DNA from: Candidatus Terraquivivens tikiterensis
GTDB lineage: Archaea > Thermoproteota > Nitrososphaeria_A > Caldarchaeales > Wolframiiraptoraceae
DNA: 64,000 nucleotides
Assembly (NCBI GenBank): GCA_003056285.1
Contig: NDWU01000002.1
Location: forward strand, 1-64,000
Reading direction: 5' to 3'
Shown here: positions 28,285-38,467 of the stretch, piece by piece
How the letters are laid out: each line of letters starts with the position of its first letter
How positions within the stretch are numbered: the stretch's first letter is position 1
Notes under the pieces: generated by a model
The model's input: only the letters and a program-made list of their open reading frames with translations
Database searches by the model: none
Told to the model about the DNA's origin: nothing
Made by a program: the position numbers and the translations under genes

Positions 28285-31092
28285 CTACTCTGGCGCGATA
28301 GATATGTAGTGTAGCTCGACTATCCCATCTTTTATTGTAAGGACGCCGTAGTTAATAACATTATCTTCAACCCACTCTAGCACCCTCTTCCCGTCCCACT
28401 CCCTTATGAAAGACTGAACGAGTTCCTTCGCCTTTTCGTAATCCCCGGCCGACTTCACGCTTACCTTGCCCTCATGGAAGACTAGGTGGGCGTTTATCTT
28501 TTCGGGTCTCACGACCGTAACGTTCGCGCTTTCGAATAGCGTCAGGATAAACTCCCTGAGGCTAGAAAGCCCCTGCCCTTCTGCCGTAACCTCTGGAGGC
28601 TTTGTCTCCAGCCCCGCCAGCTTATATAAGAACGACCTGAACGCTGCCTCAGGCGTAGGGCCGAGGCCGACGTAGTATTCGCCAGTGAAGGCGGCGCCAA
28701 CGACTGCCACCGTGCCTATCGTCGTTACGACGCCCTCAGCCGGTGCCGTGTATACCGGAATGAAGTAGACAGGGTAGTCGCCAATCTGATACAATATGTT
28801 GTCGCCTATCCTCGGGTTTCTGAGTAATGTTTCCATCTGCTTGAAGACCGGGTCCCTTCTTAGAGCCTCGATAGCCGCCGTTGGACCTAAAAGCTTGACC
28901 GTTGATTCCATGGGGACCTTGTAGACGATTACCTCGCCAAGGTGGGGGTAATCGTTCCTTACTACGGCATAGCCGGCAAGGTTCTGTCCTAAGGCACCTT
29001 TAAGTTGCAATGAAAGCATGCCGACGAACTCTACCTCATCGAAACCTGGGGGCTGCGCGTATACATAGTACGTCTTAAGGCCAGCAGGTACCTCGAAGAA
29101 CTCCCTTGCGCCTATGAACGTGGCAGGGTCCCTGACGTGGTATCTGTTGTATACGTTAATCCTCCACTCGAAAAGCTCTTCAGGATACCTAACCTGCTTG
29201 TGCAGCCATGCAGGAATCTCTGTGCTGATGTACTCAGCGTAAAGGTTTTTGAATAGATCGCTGAAGAAGTCATCCCCTATTACTATGAGCTGTACCGTCC
29301 CGTCGTAGGCGTCTATCAAAGAGTAGCCGACGAGGCGCGTAAAGTACTCGCCCCTGCTCCATGGCACGTTCTCGGCCGGTACCCTGAAGATGAGCGGCAT
29401 TAGCCAGTACGTCCTCTCACCATCCGTAACAGGGAAGATGTCGACCCAGGAGTCGCCCCACCGGTAAGAAAAGTAGGGGAATAATAGACCCATCCTGTCG
29501 TACACGTCCCTATACCTCATTATGTGGACAGTTTTGTCAGGGTACGAGAGCATGAACGTCACGTCGAACAACCAGCTTAAAGGCGGCCGAGTATCTATCC
29601 CACCCTTTCCCGAGTAGGAGTGCCCAGTAACCTCTCTGCTCTGTCCCTCGCCAACTATGTAGGCTACCCATGTGCTCGAAAACAAGCCACCCTCCCCGTA
29701 GTAGATTCTGCGCTGCTTGAAGAACTTGCTTGGGTCGTCGACAGTCCCGTCGTGGGCATTTAGCAAAAGAAAGCCGCTCGGCACGTGCGTGTAAACCATG
29801 TGCTCGTTGAACCAACGGTCCTCAGGCTTTACGAAGGCCGGGAGTATTGGCTTCATGGATGCGCTCCAGTAGAGCGTACCGTTGAACCTTATTATGTCAG
29901 AGTCCTCGAAGTCTACGTATGGGATAAGGCCTATCTCCGGCTTGAGCTTCGTGAACGCCGCATTCCAATCCCATAGCCTAATCTTCGATAGCATGCTCCT
30001 GTGCTCTTCGATGTATGATTGTATCCTATCCGGGAGAACCCCCTTCAAAGAAAAGTTGTATGGCAGCTCCTTGACCTTATCAAGCTCCGCCAGGTAACGG
30101 TTCACCGATATCTCTTGGACGACGTACGGACCCAGCCATTCTATCTTCCTCGCGTCCGCTATGCTATTTTGTATGGCGATAGCCGAGCCTGCAAGCAGTG
30201 CTACGAGCAGTATGGCCCCGACCCTTACGTAAATGCTCCCAAGCCTTCCCAACTTACGGGAGTCAACGTACGCGTAAACCGCAAAGATTGCTCCTATCGT
30301 TAACATCGCGACGATGCCGACCTTCGTGTTGTAGTCTATGTACGTGGTGAAGAATGAGTTGAAGGCCGTCCAGAAGAGCCCAACGGCTATAAGGGCCTCT
30401 ATCGTCGCGATTGGTATCAAGACCCTGCCCTCCTCTAAATAGCTTGCGATCGAGGTGCCTATGCTCTTGACGATCTGCGTTAAGCCTACCAAGACGATGA
30501 GCCTAACCCCGAATGCGCTTAGTAGTGGGGGGACGATAAGCAGCAAGGCCGGAAGCGCCGGTACGACCATGCTCTGGGCAAACGCCCCATCGGTAGGAGG
30601 TGTGATGAACGGCAAAAGGAATACCCTCCAAACCTCGCCCAGCCTTGAGTCCCATCCGTTCAGCATAGCCAAAACAGACATGCCAAAAAGCGTGTTCGTG
30701 AAGAAGACGGCTCCAACCACGGTTTTCGTTACCTGCCAAACTGTGAAGTTCCGTAGGCTCATCTTGAACCTCGAGAAGTCTAATACATCGACGTGTACGA
30801 TGCCGGGGCTTCTTACCATGGTTATGAGTAGCTTGAGGAACCACCACAAAAGAGACCTCCTGTTCTTAAAATCTAACCTGAAGAAAGCTACTGCCGAGAG
30901 CACAAGGCCGCCGACCAGGGCGTAGTAAAAGGGCCTTACGAAGAGCTCGCCAAACTCTACGAAGTTAAGGAATAAGTTGATCGTTTGACTGCCGACTACG
31001 AAGAACATCAGCAGGATCACTATCGTTGCTAATATTCTTATTGCCCACTTTCTCGACTGCTCCCTTCGGTCTGGATAGTGCTCTCGTCGCAT
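28285..31092 (-). CDS. UPF0182 (COG1615) family membrane protein
   Basis: N-terminal polytopic region; YIDYNTKVGIVAMLTIGA; PEELFEWRINVYNRYHVRDPATFIGAREFFEVP. Confidence 0.9.
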   Translation of the reverse strand: MRREHYPDRREQSRKWAIRILATIVILLMFFVVGSQTINLFLNFVEFGELFVRPFYYALVGGLVLSAVAFFRLDFKNRRSLLWWFLKLLITMVRSPGIVHVDVLDFSRFKMSLRNFTVWQVTKTVVGAVFFTNTLFGMSVLAMLNGWDSRLGEVWRVFLLPFITPPTDGAFAQSMVVPALPALLLIVPPLLSAFGVRLIVLVGLTQIVKSIGTSIASYLEEGRVLIPIATIEALIAVGLFWTAFNSFFTTYIDYNTKVGIVAMLTIGAIFAVYAYVDSRKLGRLGSIYVRVGAILLVALLAGSAIAIQNSIADARKIEWLGPYVVQEISVNRYLAELDKVKELPYNFSLKGVLPDRIQSYIEEHRSMLSKIRLWDWNAAFTKLKPEIGLIPYVDFEDSDIIRFNGTLYWSASMKPILPAFVKPEDRWFNEHMVYTHVPSGFLLLNAHDGTVDDPSKFFKQRRIYYGEGGLFSSTWVAYIVGEGQSREVTGHSYSGKGGIDTRPPLSWLFDVTFMLSYPDKTVHIMRYRDVYDRMGLLFPYFSYRWGDSWVDIFPVTDGERTYWLMPLIFRVPAENVPWSRGEYFTRLVGYSLIDAYDGTVQLIVIGDDFFSDLFKNLYAEYISTEIPAWLHKQVRYPEELFEWRINVYNRYHVRDPATFIGAREFFEVPAGLKTYYVYAQPPGFDEVEFVGMLSLQLKGALGQNLAGYAVVRNDYPHLGEVIVYKVPMESTVKLLGPTAAIEALRRDPVFKQMETLLRNPRIGDNILYQIGDYPVYFIPVYTAPAEGVVTTIGTVAVVGAAFTGEYYVGLGPTPEAAFRSFLYKLAGLETKPPEVTAEGQGLSSLREFILTLFESANVTVVRPEKINAHLVFHEGKVSVKSAGDYEKAKELVQSFIREWDGKRVLEWVEDNVINYGVLTIKDGIVELHYISIAPE

Positions 31093-31122
31093 CCGCTTTG
31101 GGTTTATCTGTTGACGGTGACT

Positions 31123-31917
31123 TTAAACCTTTTTTACGACGCTCGCATCGTTCCAAAGGTAGTCGAAATAGTTCCTGGCGAACTTTGCCAAGCTCGTGTG
31201 GTCAGACCATATGGCTATTGAAGCCCTCTTTCCATCCTCGGCAGCAAGGATTATCATAACCTCCTTCAAGTCGCGGACCGCACCGCCGCCGAACATATGG
31301 TTCCTGACCCTGACCTCCGCAACCTCTGCCACCTTCTTTAGCGTCTGCTGGTCGACGTCCGAGGTTAGCATTACTTGGACCCTGCCGTTTCTTCCCCTGA
31401 TGGCCGTGAAGAGCGGTAGCAGCTCGCGTAGGAGCTCCCTAGGGATTATCGGCGTGGCAAGGAGCAACTCCCGCTCACAGTTGGAGATTAGCTCCCTTAG
31501 CTTGGCTAAGATGTTCTGCTCGCCTCTCAGTATCCAAATATCCGGCCTTTCCTTAGCCCACCTGTTCTCGAAGATTGGCATTAGCTCGGATATTATTATC
31601 TCGCCATTTTGCTGGAGCCTTTCTTCAAGCTTAAGCCTCATGGTCTCGACTGCCGTGACGGGCGATTTTGCATGGTACCTTGCAGGCCTTCCACCCTCCA
31701 CCTCGACCCATCCCTTCTCCTCCAAGCTTCCAAGTACCTCGTAGATCTTCGAGTACGGTATCTCGGCTACGTTGCTCAGCTCGCTGGCGGTTAACGGCCC
31801 CATCTGGATGAGCGGGATATAAGCCCTAATCTCGTAATCCGTGAGGCCAAAGCTCTGCATTGCCTTCTTAACCCTATCGCTGACGGTTACGTTGTTCGCC
31901 CTTTCAGCCCAGCTCAT
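31123..31917 (-). CDS. TrmB family transcriptional regulator
   Basis: FGLTDYEIRAYIPLIQMGPLTASELSNVAEIPYSKIYEVLGSLEEKGWVEVEGGRPARYHA. Confidence 0.9.
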   Translation of the reverse strand: MSWAERANNVTVSDRVKKAMQSFGLTDYEIRAYIPLIQMGPLTASELSNVAEIPYSKIYEVLGSLEEKGWVEVEGGRPARYHAKSPVTAVETMRLKLEERLQQNGEIIISELMPIFENRWAKERPDIWILRGEQNILAKLRELISNCERELLLATPIIPRELLRELLPLFTAIRGRNGRVQVMLTSDVDQQTLKKVAEVAEVRVRNHMFGGGAVRDLKEVMIILAAEDGKRASIAIWSDHTSLAKFARNYFDYLWNDASVVKKV

Positions 31918-32163
31918 ACAACCCTAAAATTTCTGGATAATCATTTAAGTGTTGCCGTCTTATAGCGCCCTTTCTAGTGCGCCACGACGTATCGTTCGTA
32001 TGAATGCGGCGATCTTTCACGTGCTGAAAACGAAAGCTCTGCATCCCCAGTGGTCCTTCGCGCGTAACGGAATACGTACCGAGCGTCTACGCTTCCCATC
32101 GGATAGGGTTTTGAGCTGGTCGCCGGATGCGGTCCAGACGGAAGGAAAGGCTCTGGCAGAGGG

Positions 32164-34491
32164 CTATGCGTAGCTGGCCGAGTACCTCCCTGATCTAGCC
32201 GTGGAGGCCCATCCGGCCGCGACGACCGCCTGGCCGAAAGAGAGCCCACCATCGCCGGGCGGAACCCTTACGTTCGTGTAGAACCTCAACCCCTTGGCCT
32301 CAACCCTTCGTCTTATCGTAGCTCTTATTTGCTCGTTGTAAGCCACGCCCCCAGTAAAGGCTACGTTTTTTATGCCCTCGTCCTCGGCTACCTCTAGGGC
32401 GAGCTCCGCCAAACCCGATGCCAAATAGTCCTGGGCCGAGAAAGCGAGGTCCCTCACACCTTTTAGATCCAGCCCCCTCATCGCCATCTCGGCGATCGAC
32501 TCTACCATGCACCTTGTCCTCAGGATTCTACCGCTTATCTCCGGCCTCAGCCCTAGGACGTCCGAGCCTCCTATGGCTATCGACTCGAGCTTCATGGCGG
32601 GCTCGCCCTCGTAGGTCCTCTCGTAGCACACGCCCAGTATGGCCGCGACGCTGTCTAGGACCCTACCGGCGCTGGAGGTTTTCACGCTCCTTCCGCTCCT
32701 AATCTGCTTAAGCACTATCTCCGCCTCTACCCTTCCTCTCGGAAGCTTATCGGCATTCGAGAACAACCACTCCTCGCATAAGTCTGAACCGGAGAGGATC
32801 CCAGCCGCCATCCTCACGGGATACTTCGCTGCCAGGTCACCACCGGGCATCGGATGGTTCTCGAGATGGCCCACACGCCGGTAGCCGTTGCCGTCGCACA
32901 GAAGAACCTCGCCGCCCCAAGCCAAGCCATCGTCGCCGTAGCCGAACCCGTCGCACGCTATGCCGACGACCTCATCCAGCCCATGCTCTGCCATTACCGA
33001 GGCAACGTGAGCATGGTGGTGCTGGACAGCCACCCGCGGCACCCCAAACATTTCGGCCAACTCTTCCGCGAGCCTCGTCGTCTGGAACCCTGGGTGCAGG
33101 TCGTGTGCTATTACCTCCGGCTTAGCCCTAGTCAGCCTGGCCAAGTAGCTTATTGCCGATTCCAGAAATTCATAGGTTTCCACGCACTCTACGTCACCGA
33201 TGTGCTGCGTCAAGAACGCCTTATCGCCCATGAGGATACAACCGGCTACGTTAAGCTCGCCGCCCAAAGCGACGACCTCTTTACCGTAATCGTGCCGCAG
33301 GCTAATCGGCTCCGGCGCATAACCTCTCGAGCGGCGTATTTGGCTGACGGAACCGTCGACTACCCTTACCACGGAGTCATCGCACCTGTTAACGATCTCT
33401 CTGTTGTGGAGGAGCATGTAGTCAACTTCCCTTCCAATCCTTACGTAGGCCTCTTGATCTTTTATGACTATCGGCTCGCCAGGTGGGTTGGCGCTGGTCA
33501 TCACGTACGCCGGCTCCTTGCTGTTTAGTAGCAAGAGAAGGTGCAAACCGGTATACGGTAGCATCACGCCGACTGTATGAAGGCCGGGTGCTACCTCATC
33601 TGACAGGTAGTAGTTCTCACTCTTGCGTAATAGGACTATGGGCCTTGCTGGGGAGGTAAGCAACGCCTCCTCTTGGCTACCGACTATTGCGAAGGACTTT
33701 ACGCTCTTCAAATCTTTGGCCATTACCGCAAAGGGCTTCTGCCGCCTGTGCTTGACCCTCCTAAGCCTTAGGATGGGCTCGGAGATGGTCGTCGCCGTTG
33801 CCACGTGGAAGCCGCCGTTCCCCTTCACGGCCACGATGTAGCCTTCGTCGATAAGCTTGGCCGCCTCGCTTATGGGGTCTTTGCACTCGACTAACATCCC
33901 GTCGTTTGTCGTCAAGTAGACCCTCGGGCCGCACTCTGGGCACGCTATCGTTTGAGCGTGGAACCTCCTGTCCAGTGGGTTCTCGTACTCAGCGCTGCAA
34001 GACTTGCACATGGGAAAATCCTTCATGGAAGTGTTTTTTCTGTCGTACGGCGTGTCGAGCGTTATCGTAAACCTCGGCCCGCAGTTCGTGCAGGTTATAA
34101 AAAAGTAGCCGAACCTCCTGTCGGCAGGGTTCAAGAGCTCCTTAACGCAGTCCTCGCATATGGCGACGTCAGCCGGTATTACGGAGCCCGCGACCGAGCC
34201 TTGCTCCGAGCTCTCCAATATCCTGAAGTCCGTGAACTCTTCCTTCGGCTCCGAGTAGCTCACATCAAACTTGTTTATAATAGCTAAGGGCGGCCTCTCC
34301 TCGACTAGGGCGTCCAGGAAAGACCTCACGCTCGGCTCAGGCCCTTCCACGACTATCCTGACGGATGCGTCCTTCAGGTTCTGGACGAACCCCTTTAGCC
34401 CCCTGCCAACGGCGGCCCTGTAGACGAATGGCCTAAAGCCCACTCCCTGAACTATGCCAGAAACCCTGACCTCTGCCCTTACTTTTCCCAT
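32164..34491 (-). CDS. hypF: Carbamoyltransferase HypF, [NiFe] hydrogenase maturation
   Basis: Acylphosphatase VQGVGFRPFVYR; CxxC zinc fingers CEDC..CTNC..CKSC..CPEC; YrdC-like and Kae1-like domains (HHHAH). Confidence 0.97.
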   Translation of the reverse strand: MGKVRAEVRVSGIVQGVGFRPFVYRAAVGRGLKGFVQNLKDASVRIVVEGPEPSVRSFLDALVEERPPLAIINKFDVSYSEPKEEFTDFRILESSEQGSVAGSVIPADVAICEDCVKELLNPADRRFGYFFITCTNCGPRFTITLDTPYDRKNTSMKDFPMCKSCSAEYENPLDRRFHAQTIACPECGPRVYLTTNDGMLVECKDPISEAAKLIDEGYIVAVKGNGGFHVATATTISEPILRLRRVKHRRQKPFAVMAKDLKSVKSFAIVGSQEEALLTSPARPIVLLRKSENYYLSDEVAPGLHTVGVMLPYTGLHLLLLLNSKEPAYVMTSANPPGEPIVIKDQEAYVRIGREVDYMLLHNREIVNRCDDSVVRVVDGSVSQIRRSRGYAPEPISLRHDYGKEVVALGGELNVAGCILMGDKAFLTQHIGDVECVETYEFLESAISYLARLTRAKPEVIAHDLHPGFQTTRLAEELAEMFGVPRVAVQHHHAHVASVMAEHGLDEVVGIACDGFGYGDDGLAWGGEVLLCDGNGYRRVGHLENHPMPGGDLAAKYPVRMAAGILSGSDLCEEWLFSNADKLPRGRVEAEIVLKQIRSGRSVKTSSAGRVLDSVAAILGVCYERTYEGEPAMKLESIAIGGSDVLGLRPEISGRILRTRCMVESIAEMAMRGLDLKGVRDLAFSAQDYLASGLAELALEVAEDEGIKNVAFTGGVAYNEQIRATIRRRVEAKGLRFYTNVRVPPGDGGLSFGQAVVAAGWASTARSGRYSASYA

Positions 34492-34682
34492 CGGCTATAC
34501 TAAACCCCTAAGAGCCACAAAATATACTGGACGCCGTTCGGTCGCCGAGTTTAATAATTAAAGTATTTACATCATTATATTTTTTGTAAAGAGTTTATTA
34601 CAAATATACTCGAGATTTAAATCCTAGAAGTTTGTTACATCTTTGGTTAGGAGGCTGAGCGTTCACGTTCAAATTCTCCTTA

Positions 34683-35162
34683 GAGGACGCGATAAGGGAG
34701 CTCAGGCCGCAACTATGCTATCAATGCATGAAATGCTCCAGCGGATGCACGGCCGCAAAGGTCGTGGACAGGTACAGACCCCACGAGATAGTGGCCTTGG
34801 TTAAGGCAGGGTATTCTGAAGAGCTCATAAACAGCGACGTCATATGGGCATGCTCTGTCTGCCTAAAGTGCACGGAGTACTGCCCGCAGAGGGTCTCGCC
34901 CTTCGAGGTCGTAATGGCGCTTAGGAACGAGGCAGTCTCGAGGGGGATAGCGCCCCCTAAGGGCTTCGTGGAGATGGCAAAGTCTGTCCTGAGGGTCGGC
35001 TACATACAGGAGCCCATGTACACTATGACGAAGGATTTCGAGGAGGTCTCGAGGAAGGAGCTGGGCTTGCCGGAAATGCCAAAGCCTAGGGACTTTGAAA
35101 AGTTTAGGCAGCACGTATTGCTTGTGGGTTTTGAGAGGTTAAAGGAGATAGCTCAAGCATGA
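34683..35162 (+). CDS. hdrC: Heterodisulfide reductase subunit C-like; N-terminus upstream of ORF-track ATG
   Basis: CYQCMKCSSGC and CSVCLKCTEYCP [4Fe-4S] motifs; open frame extends upstream of ATG 34728. Confidence 0.9.
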   Translation, partial: EDAIRELRPQLCYQCMKCSSGCTAAKVVDRYRPHEIVALVKAGYSEELINSDVIWACSVCLKCTEYCPQRVSPFEVVMALRNEAVSRGIAPPKGFVEMAKSVLRVGYIQEPMYTMTKDFEEVSRKELGLPEMPKPRDFEKFRQHVLLVGFERLKEIAQA

Positions 35163-36034
35163 GGTTCTTGCTCTATCTGGGTTGCACCGCGCCGACGAAG
35201 CAGTACGGTTATGAGCTGTCGCTAAGGTCCACGCTACCCTTGCTCGGTGTAGAGCTGGAGTACCCCAAGGATATGAACTGCTGCGGGGTTCCGATGAAAG
35301 GCATAAGCAGGTTTTACCCGTACTATGCTTGCGCAAGGATCATGGCGATCGCCGAGTCTCAAGGCTTGGACATCGTCGCACCGTGCAACGGCTGCCACCT
35401 CAACCTCACCGAAACTGTCTACAAGCTAAAGCTGAACCCTCCGCTCATGGACGCCGTGAACGCCCTCCTTAAAGAAGAGGGGCTGAGGTACTCGGGCAAA
35501 GCCGCGATCTACCATCCAGTAGAGGTTCTACACGACAAGGTAGGCGTCGAGAGGATAGCGTCCACGATAAAGAGAAAGCTACCTGGGATTCCCGTCTCCT
35601 CCCATCCAGGTTGCCACCTCCTCAGGCCGACAGAATTCCCGAGGCCGGAAACGAGGAACGGTCCGCTCAAGCTTGATAGGCTGATAGAGGCCATAGGCCT
35701 CAAGGCAAGGGACTACCCAGAAAAGTACGAGTGCTGCGGGGCGGCCATGCTTCCATACTCGCCCGAGGCTGCGATAAGGGTCGTGGCCCTCAGGATAAAG
35801 AGGGCCCTGGCCGTGGGTTCTAGGGCGATAACGAGCCTGTGTCCTTACTGTATAGACATGCTCGACGGAAAGCAGGACGCTGCCAAGACTATAACGGGAG
35901 ACCAAAGCCTTTCTATTCCGGCACTCTACTACACGCAGCTCCTAGGCCTAGCTTTAGGCTTGAGCGAAAGGGAATTGGGGATAAACCTCAACATGAGCCC
36001 GGTTGAGGCTTTGCTAGAGGAGGTGATGGCCTGA
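35159..36034 (+). CDS. hdrB: Heterodisulfide reductase subunit B
   Basis: Two CCG domains (NCCGVPM ... CCGAAM), LGCTAPTKQYGYE start. Confidence 0.96.
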   Translation: MRFLLYLGCTAPTKQYGYELSLRSTLPLLGVELEYPKDMNCCGVPMKGISRFYPYYACARIMAIAESQGLDIVAPCNGCHLNLTETVYKLKLNPPLMDAVNALLKEEGLRYSGKAAIYHPVEVLHDKVGVERIASTIKRKLPGIPVSSHPGCHLLRPTEFPRPETRNGPLKLDRLIEAIGLKARDYPEKYECCGAAMLPYSPEAAIRVVALRIKRALAVGSRAITSLCPYCIDMLDGKQDAAKTITGDQSLSIPALYYTQLLGLALGLSERELGINLNMSPVEALLEEVMA

Positions 36035-38013
36035 TGGTTGAAGGCGAGGAGGTCAGGATAGGCGTTTACGTATGCCACTGCGGTATAAACATAGCTTCCG
36101 TCGTCGACGTGAAGAAGGTCGTCGAGGAGGTATCGAAGGTACCGAACGTCGTCGTCGCGAAGGACTACCAGTTCATGTGCTCCCAGCCGGGCCAAAGCAT
36201 GATAGTCGAGGACATAAAGCAGCACAACCTGAACAGGGTAGTCGTTGCAGCCTGCTCGCCTAGGATGCACGAGCCGACGTTCCAGAAGGCCGTCGAGAGG
36301 GGTGGCCTCAACCCTTACCTCTTCGAGATGGCCAACATAAGGGAGCACTGCTCATGGGTCCACGAGAAGGAAAAGGCAGCGGCGACGGATAAGGCCGTCA
36401 AGCTGATCAAGGCGGCAATCGCCAAGGTAAGGCTATCAAAGCCGCTTAAGGTGGAGAGGGTCAAGGTAATACCGAGGGCGCTCGTCATAGGCGGCGGGAT
36501 AGCGGGCATCAGGGCCTCGCTCGACATAGCGAACGCAGGCTTCGAGGTCCACCTGGTCGAGACGAGGCCGAGCATAGGCGGAAACATGGCGAGGCTCGAT
36601 AAGACCTTCCCAACGCTCGACTGCTCCCAGTGCATACTGACGCCCCTGATGGTGGAGGTGAGCAAGCACCCGAACGTCACCCTCCACACCTATACTGACG
36701 TCGTAAGCATCGACGGTTCCGTCGGAAGCTTCAAGGTCAAGCTGCTGAAGAAGCCTAGGTACGTTGACGAGTCAAAGTGTACCGGTTGCGGCACGTGCGT
36801 CCTAAAGTGTCCATGGACTGCGCCGAGCGAGTTCGACCTGGGCCTCGGGAAGAGGAAGGCGATATACTTCGAATTTCCGCAGGCCGTCCCGCTCATCCCC
36901 GTAATCGATACCGAGCATTGCATGTACTTCCAGAAAGGAACCTGCAGGGCCTGCGAGAGGTTCTGCCCCACGAAAGCCATAGACTTTAACCAGAAACCAA
37001 AGGAGGTAGAGCTGGAGGTAGGAGCGATAATCTTAGCAACGGGTTACGCCCTGTACGACGTAGCTAAGGCCATGCCAGAATACGGCTACCGTAAGTACAA
37101 GGACGTGATCACCGGGTTGGAGTTGGAGAGGCTGGTCTCGGCCACTGGCCCGACGAAGGGGCAAATACTCAGGCCGAGCGACGGGAAGGAGCCCAAGAAG
37201 GTTGCTATAATCCTCTGCGTGGGCTCGAGGGATGAGAAGCACCTCAGGTACTGCTGCAGGTTTGGGTGCGTAGCTGGGATAAAGCACGCTTACTACGTGG
37301 TGAGCCACATACCGGATGCTGAGGTCTACGTCTGCTACAGGGATATAAGGACCTTCGGAAAAGGTTACGAGGAGTTCTACGAGAGGATTAGGAATTACGA
37401 GAACGTCAGGTTCATAAGGGGTAGCCCGATGGAGATACTGCAGGACGCTGACGGAAGCCTGTACTTCGACGTTTTCGATGCGAACACCAACAGGGTCGTA
37501 ACGCTCAGGCCAGACCTCGTAGTCCTCGAGACAGGCGTCGTCCCGCATCCGACATTTAAGGAGGTTGCTAAGCTACTGAAGTGCGCAATAGGCCCGGACG
37601 GTTTTGCGCTGGAGCTCCATCCCAAGCTTAGGCCCACGGAAACTTCCGTCGACGGCGTTTTCTTGGCCGGAGCCGTCCAGGGTCCGAAGGACATACCTGA
37701 TACTGTGGCCCAGGCAGGCGCTGCCGCCTCTTCGGCCATAGCTCTGATGTCGAAAGGTTACGTGGAGACCGTGCCATACGTTTCTTCCATTAACGAGGAT
37801 CTATGCAGCGGCTGCGGCGTATGCGAGCCTTTATGCGCTTTCGACGCGATATCCTTGGTTGAGAAAGATGGCGGAAAGAAGGTCGCAAAGGTGGACGTAA
37901 GCAAGTGCAAAGGTTGTGGGGTATGCGCGGCCGCATGCCCATCAGGGGCCGCTCAGCAACTTGGTTTCACGGACGAGCAGATTTTGGCGATGGTAAGGTC
38001 GCTCGCGAGGTGA
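36034..38013 (+). CDS. hdrA: Heterodisulfide reductase subunit A
   Basis: VCHCGINIASVVD; FAD-binding GGGIAGIRASLDIANAG; multiple CxxCxxCxxxC ferredoxin motifs. Confidence 0.97.
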   Translation: MVEGEEVRIGVYVCHCGINIASVVDVKKVVEEVSKVPNVVVAKDYQFMCSQPGQSMIVEDIKQHNLNRVVVAACSPRMHEPTFQKAVERGGLNPYLFEMANIREHCSWVHEKEKAAATDKAVKLIKAAIAKVRLSKPLKVERVKVIPRALVIGGGIAGIRASLDIANAGFEVHLVETRPSIGGNMARLDKTFPTLDCSQCILTPLMVEVSKHPNVTLHTYTDVVSIDGSVGSFKVKLLKKPRYVDESKCTGCGTCVLKCPWTAPSEFDLGLGKRKAIYFEFPQAVPLIPVIDTEHCMYFQKGTCRACERFCPTKAIDFNQKPKEVELEVGAIILATGYALYDVAKAMPEYGYRKYKDVITGLELERLVSATGPTKGQILRPSDGKEPKKVAIILCVGSRDEKHLRYCCRFGCVAGIKHAYYVVSHIPDAEVYVCYRDIRTFGKGYEEFYERIRNYENVRFIRGSPMEILQDADGSLYFDVFDANTNRVVTLRPDLVVLETGVVPHPTFKEVAKLLKCAIGPDGFALELHPKLRPTETSVDGVFLAGAVQGPKDIPDTVAQAGAAASSAIALMSKGYVETVPYVSSINEDLCSGCGVCEPLCAFDAISLVEKDGGKKVAKVDVSKCKGCGVCAAACPSGAAQQLGFTDEQILAMVRSLAR

Positions 38014-38018
38014 ACAGG

Positions 38019-38459
38019 ATGGGAGAGGTTTTCGAGCCAAACATAGTGGTCTTTGCGTGCAACTGGTGCTCATACGCGGGCATGGACTTGGCAGGGACCA
38101 GCCGGATCCAGTACCCAAGCAACCTCAAGGTGATCAGGGTCATGTGCTCCGGTAGGATCAACCCAGTATTCATACTCGAGGCTTTCGCAAGCGGTGCCGA
38201 TGGTGTCTTAGTGACTGGCTGCCATCCAGGAGACTGCCACTACATATCAGGAAACTACAAGACGAGAAAGAGGGTCATGCTTCTAGAGAAACTGCTCGAG
38301 CAATTCGGCATAGAAAAAGGCAGGTTGCGTCTGGAATGGGTATCTGCCTCAGAAGGGGAAAGGTTCGCCAGCATAGCAAGAGAATTCGTCGAGCAGATAA
38401 GGAAGCTGGGGCCGAACAGGATCTCGGAGGAGCTGAGGAAGGAGGTGGCGTTGGTCTGA
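38019..38459 (+). CDS. mvhD: F420-non-reducing hydrogenase iron-sulfur subunit D
   Basis: NIVVFACNWCSYAGMDLAG...VIRVMCSGRINPVFILEAFASGADGVLVTGCHPGDCHY. Confidence 0.95.
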   Translation: MGEVFEPNIVVFACNWCSYAGMDLAGTSRIQYPSNLKVIRVMCSGRINPVFILEAFASGADGVLVTGCHPGDCHYISGNYKTRKRVMLLEKLLEQFGIEKGRLRLEWVSASEGERFASIAREFVEQIRKLGPNRISEELRKEVALV

Positions 38460-38467
38460 GAAAGCCT

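Noticed and set aside
29537-30925. Alternative ORFs inside the UPF0182 gene on both strands
   Set aside because: Fully contained in a supported 935-aa CDS
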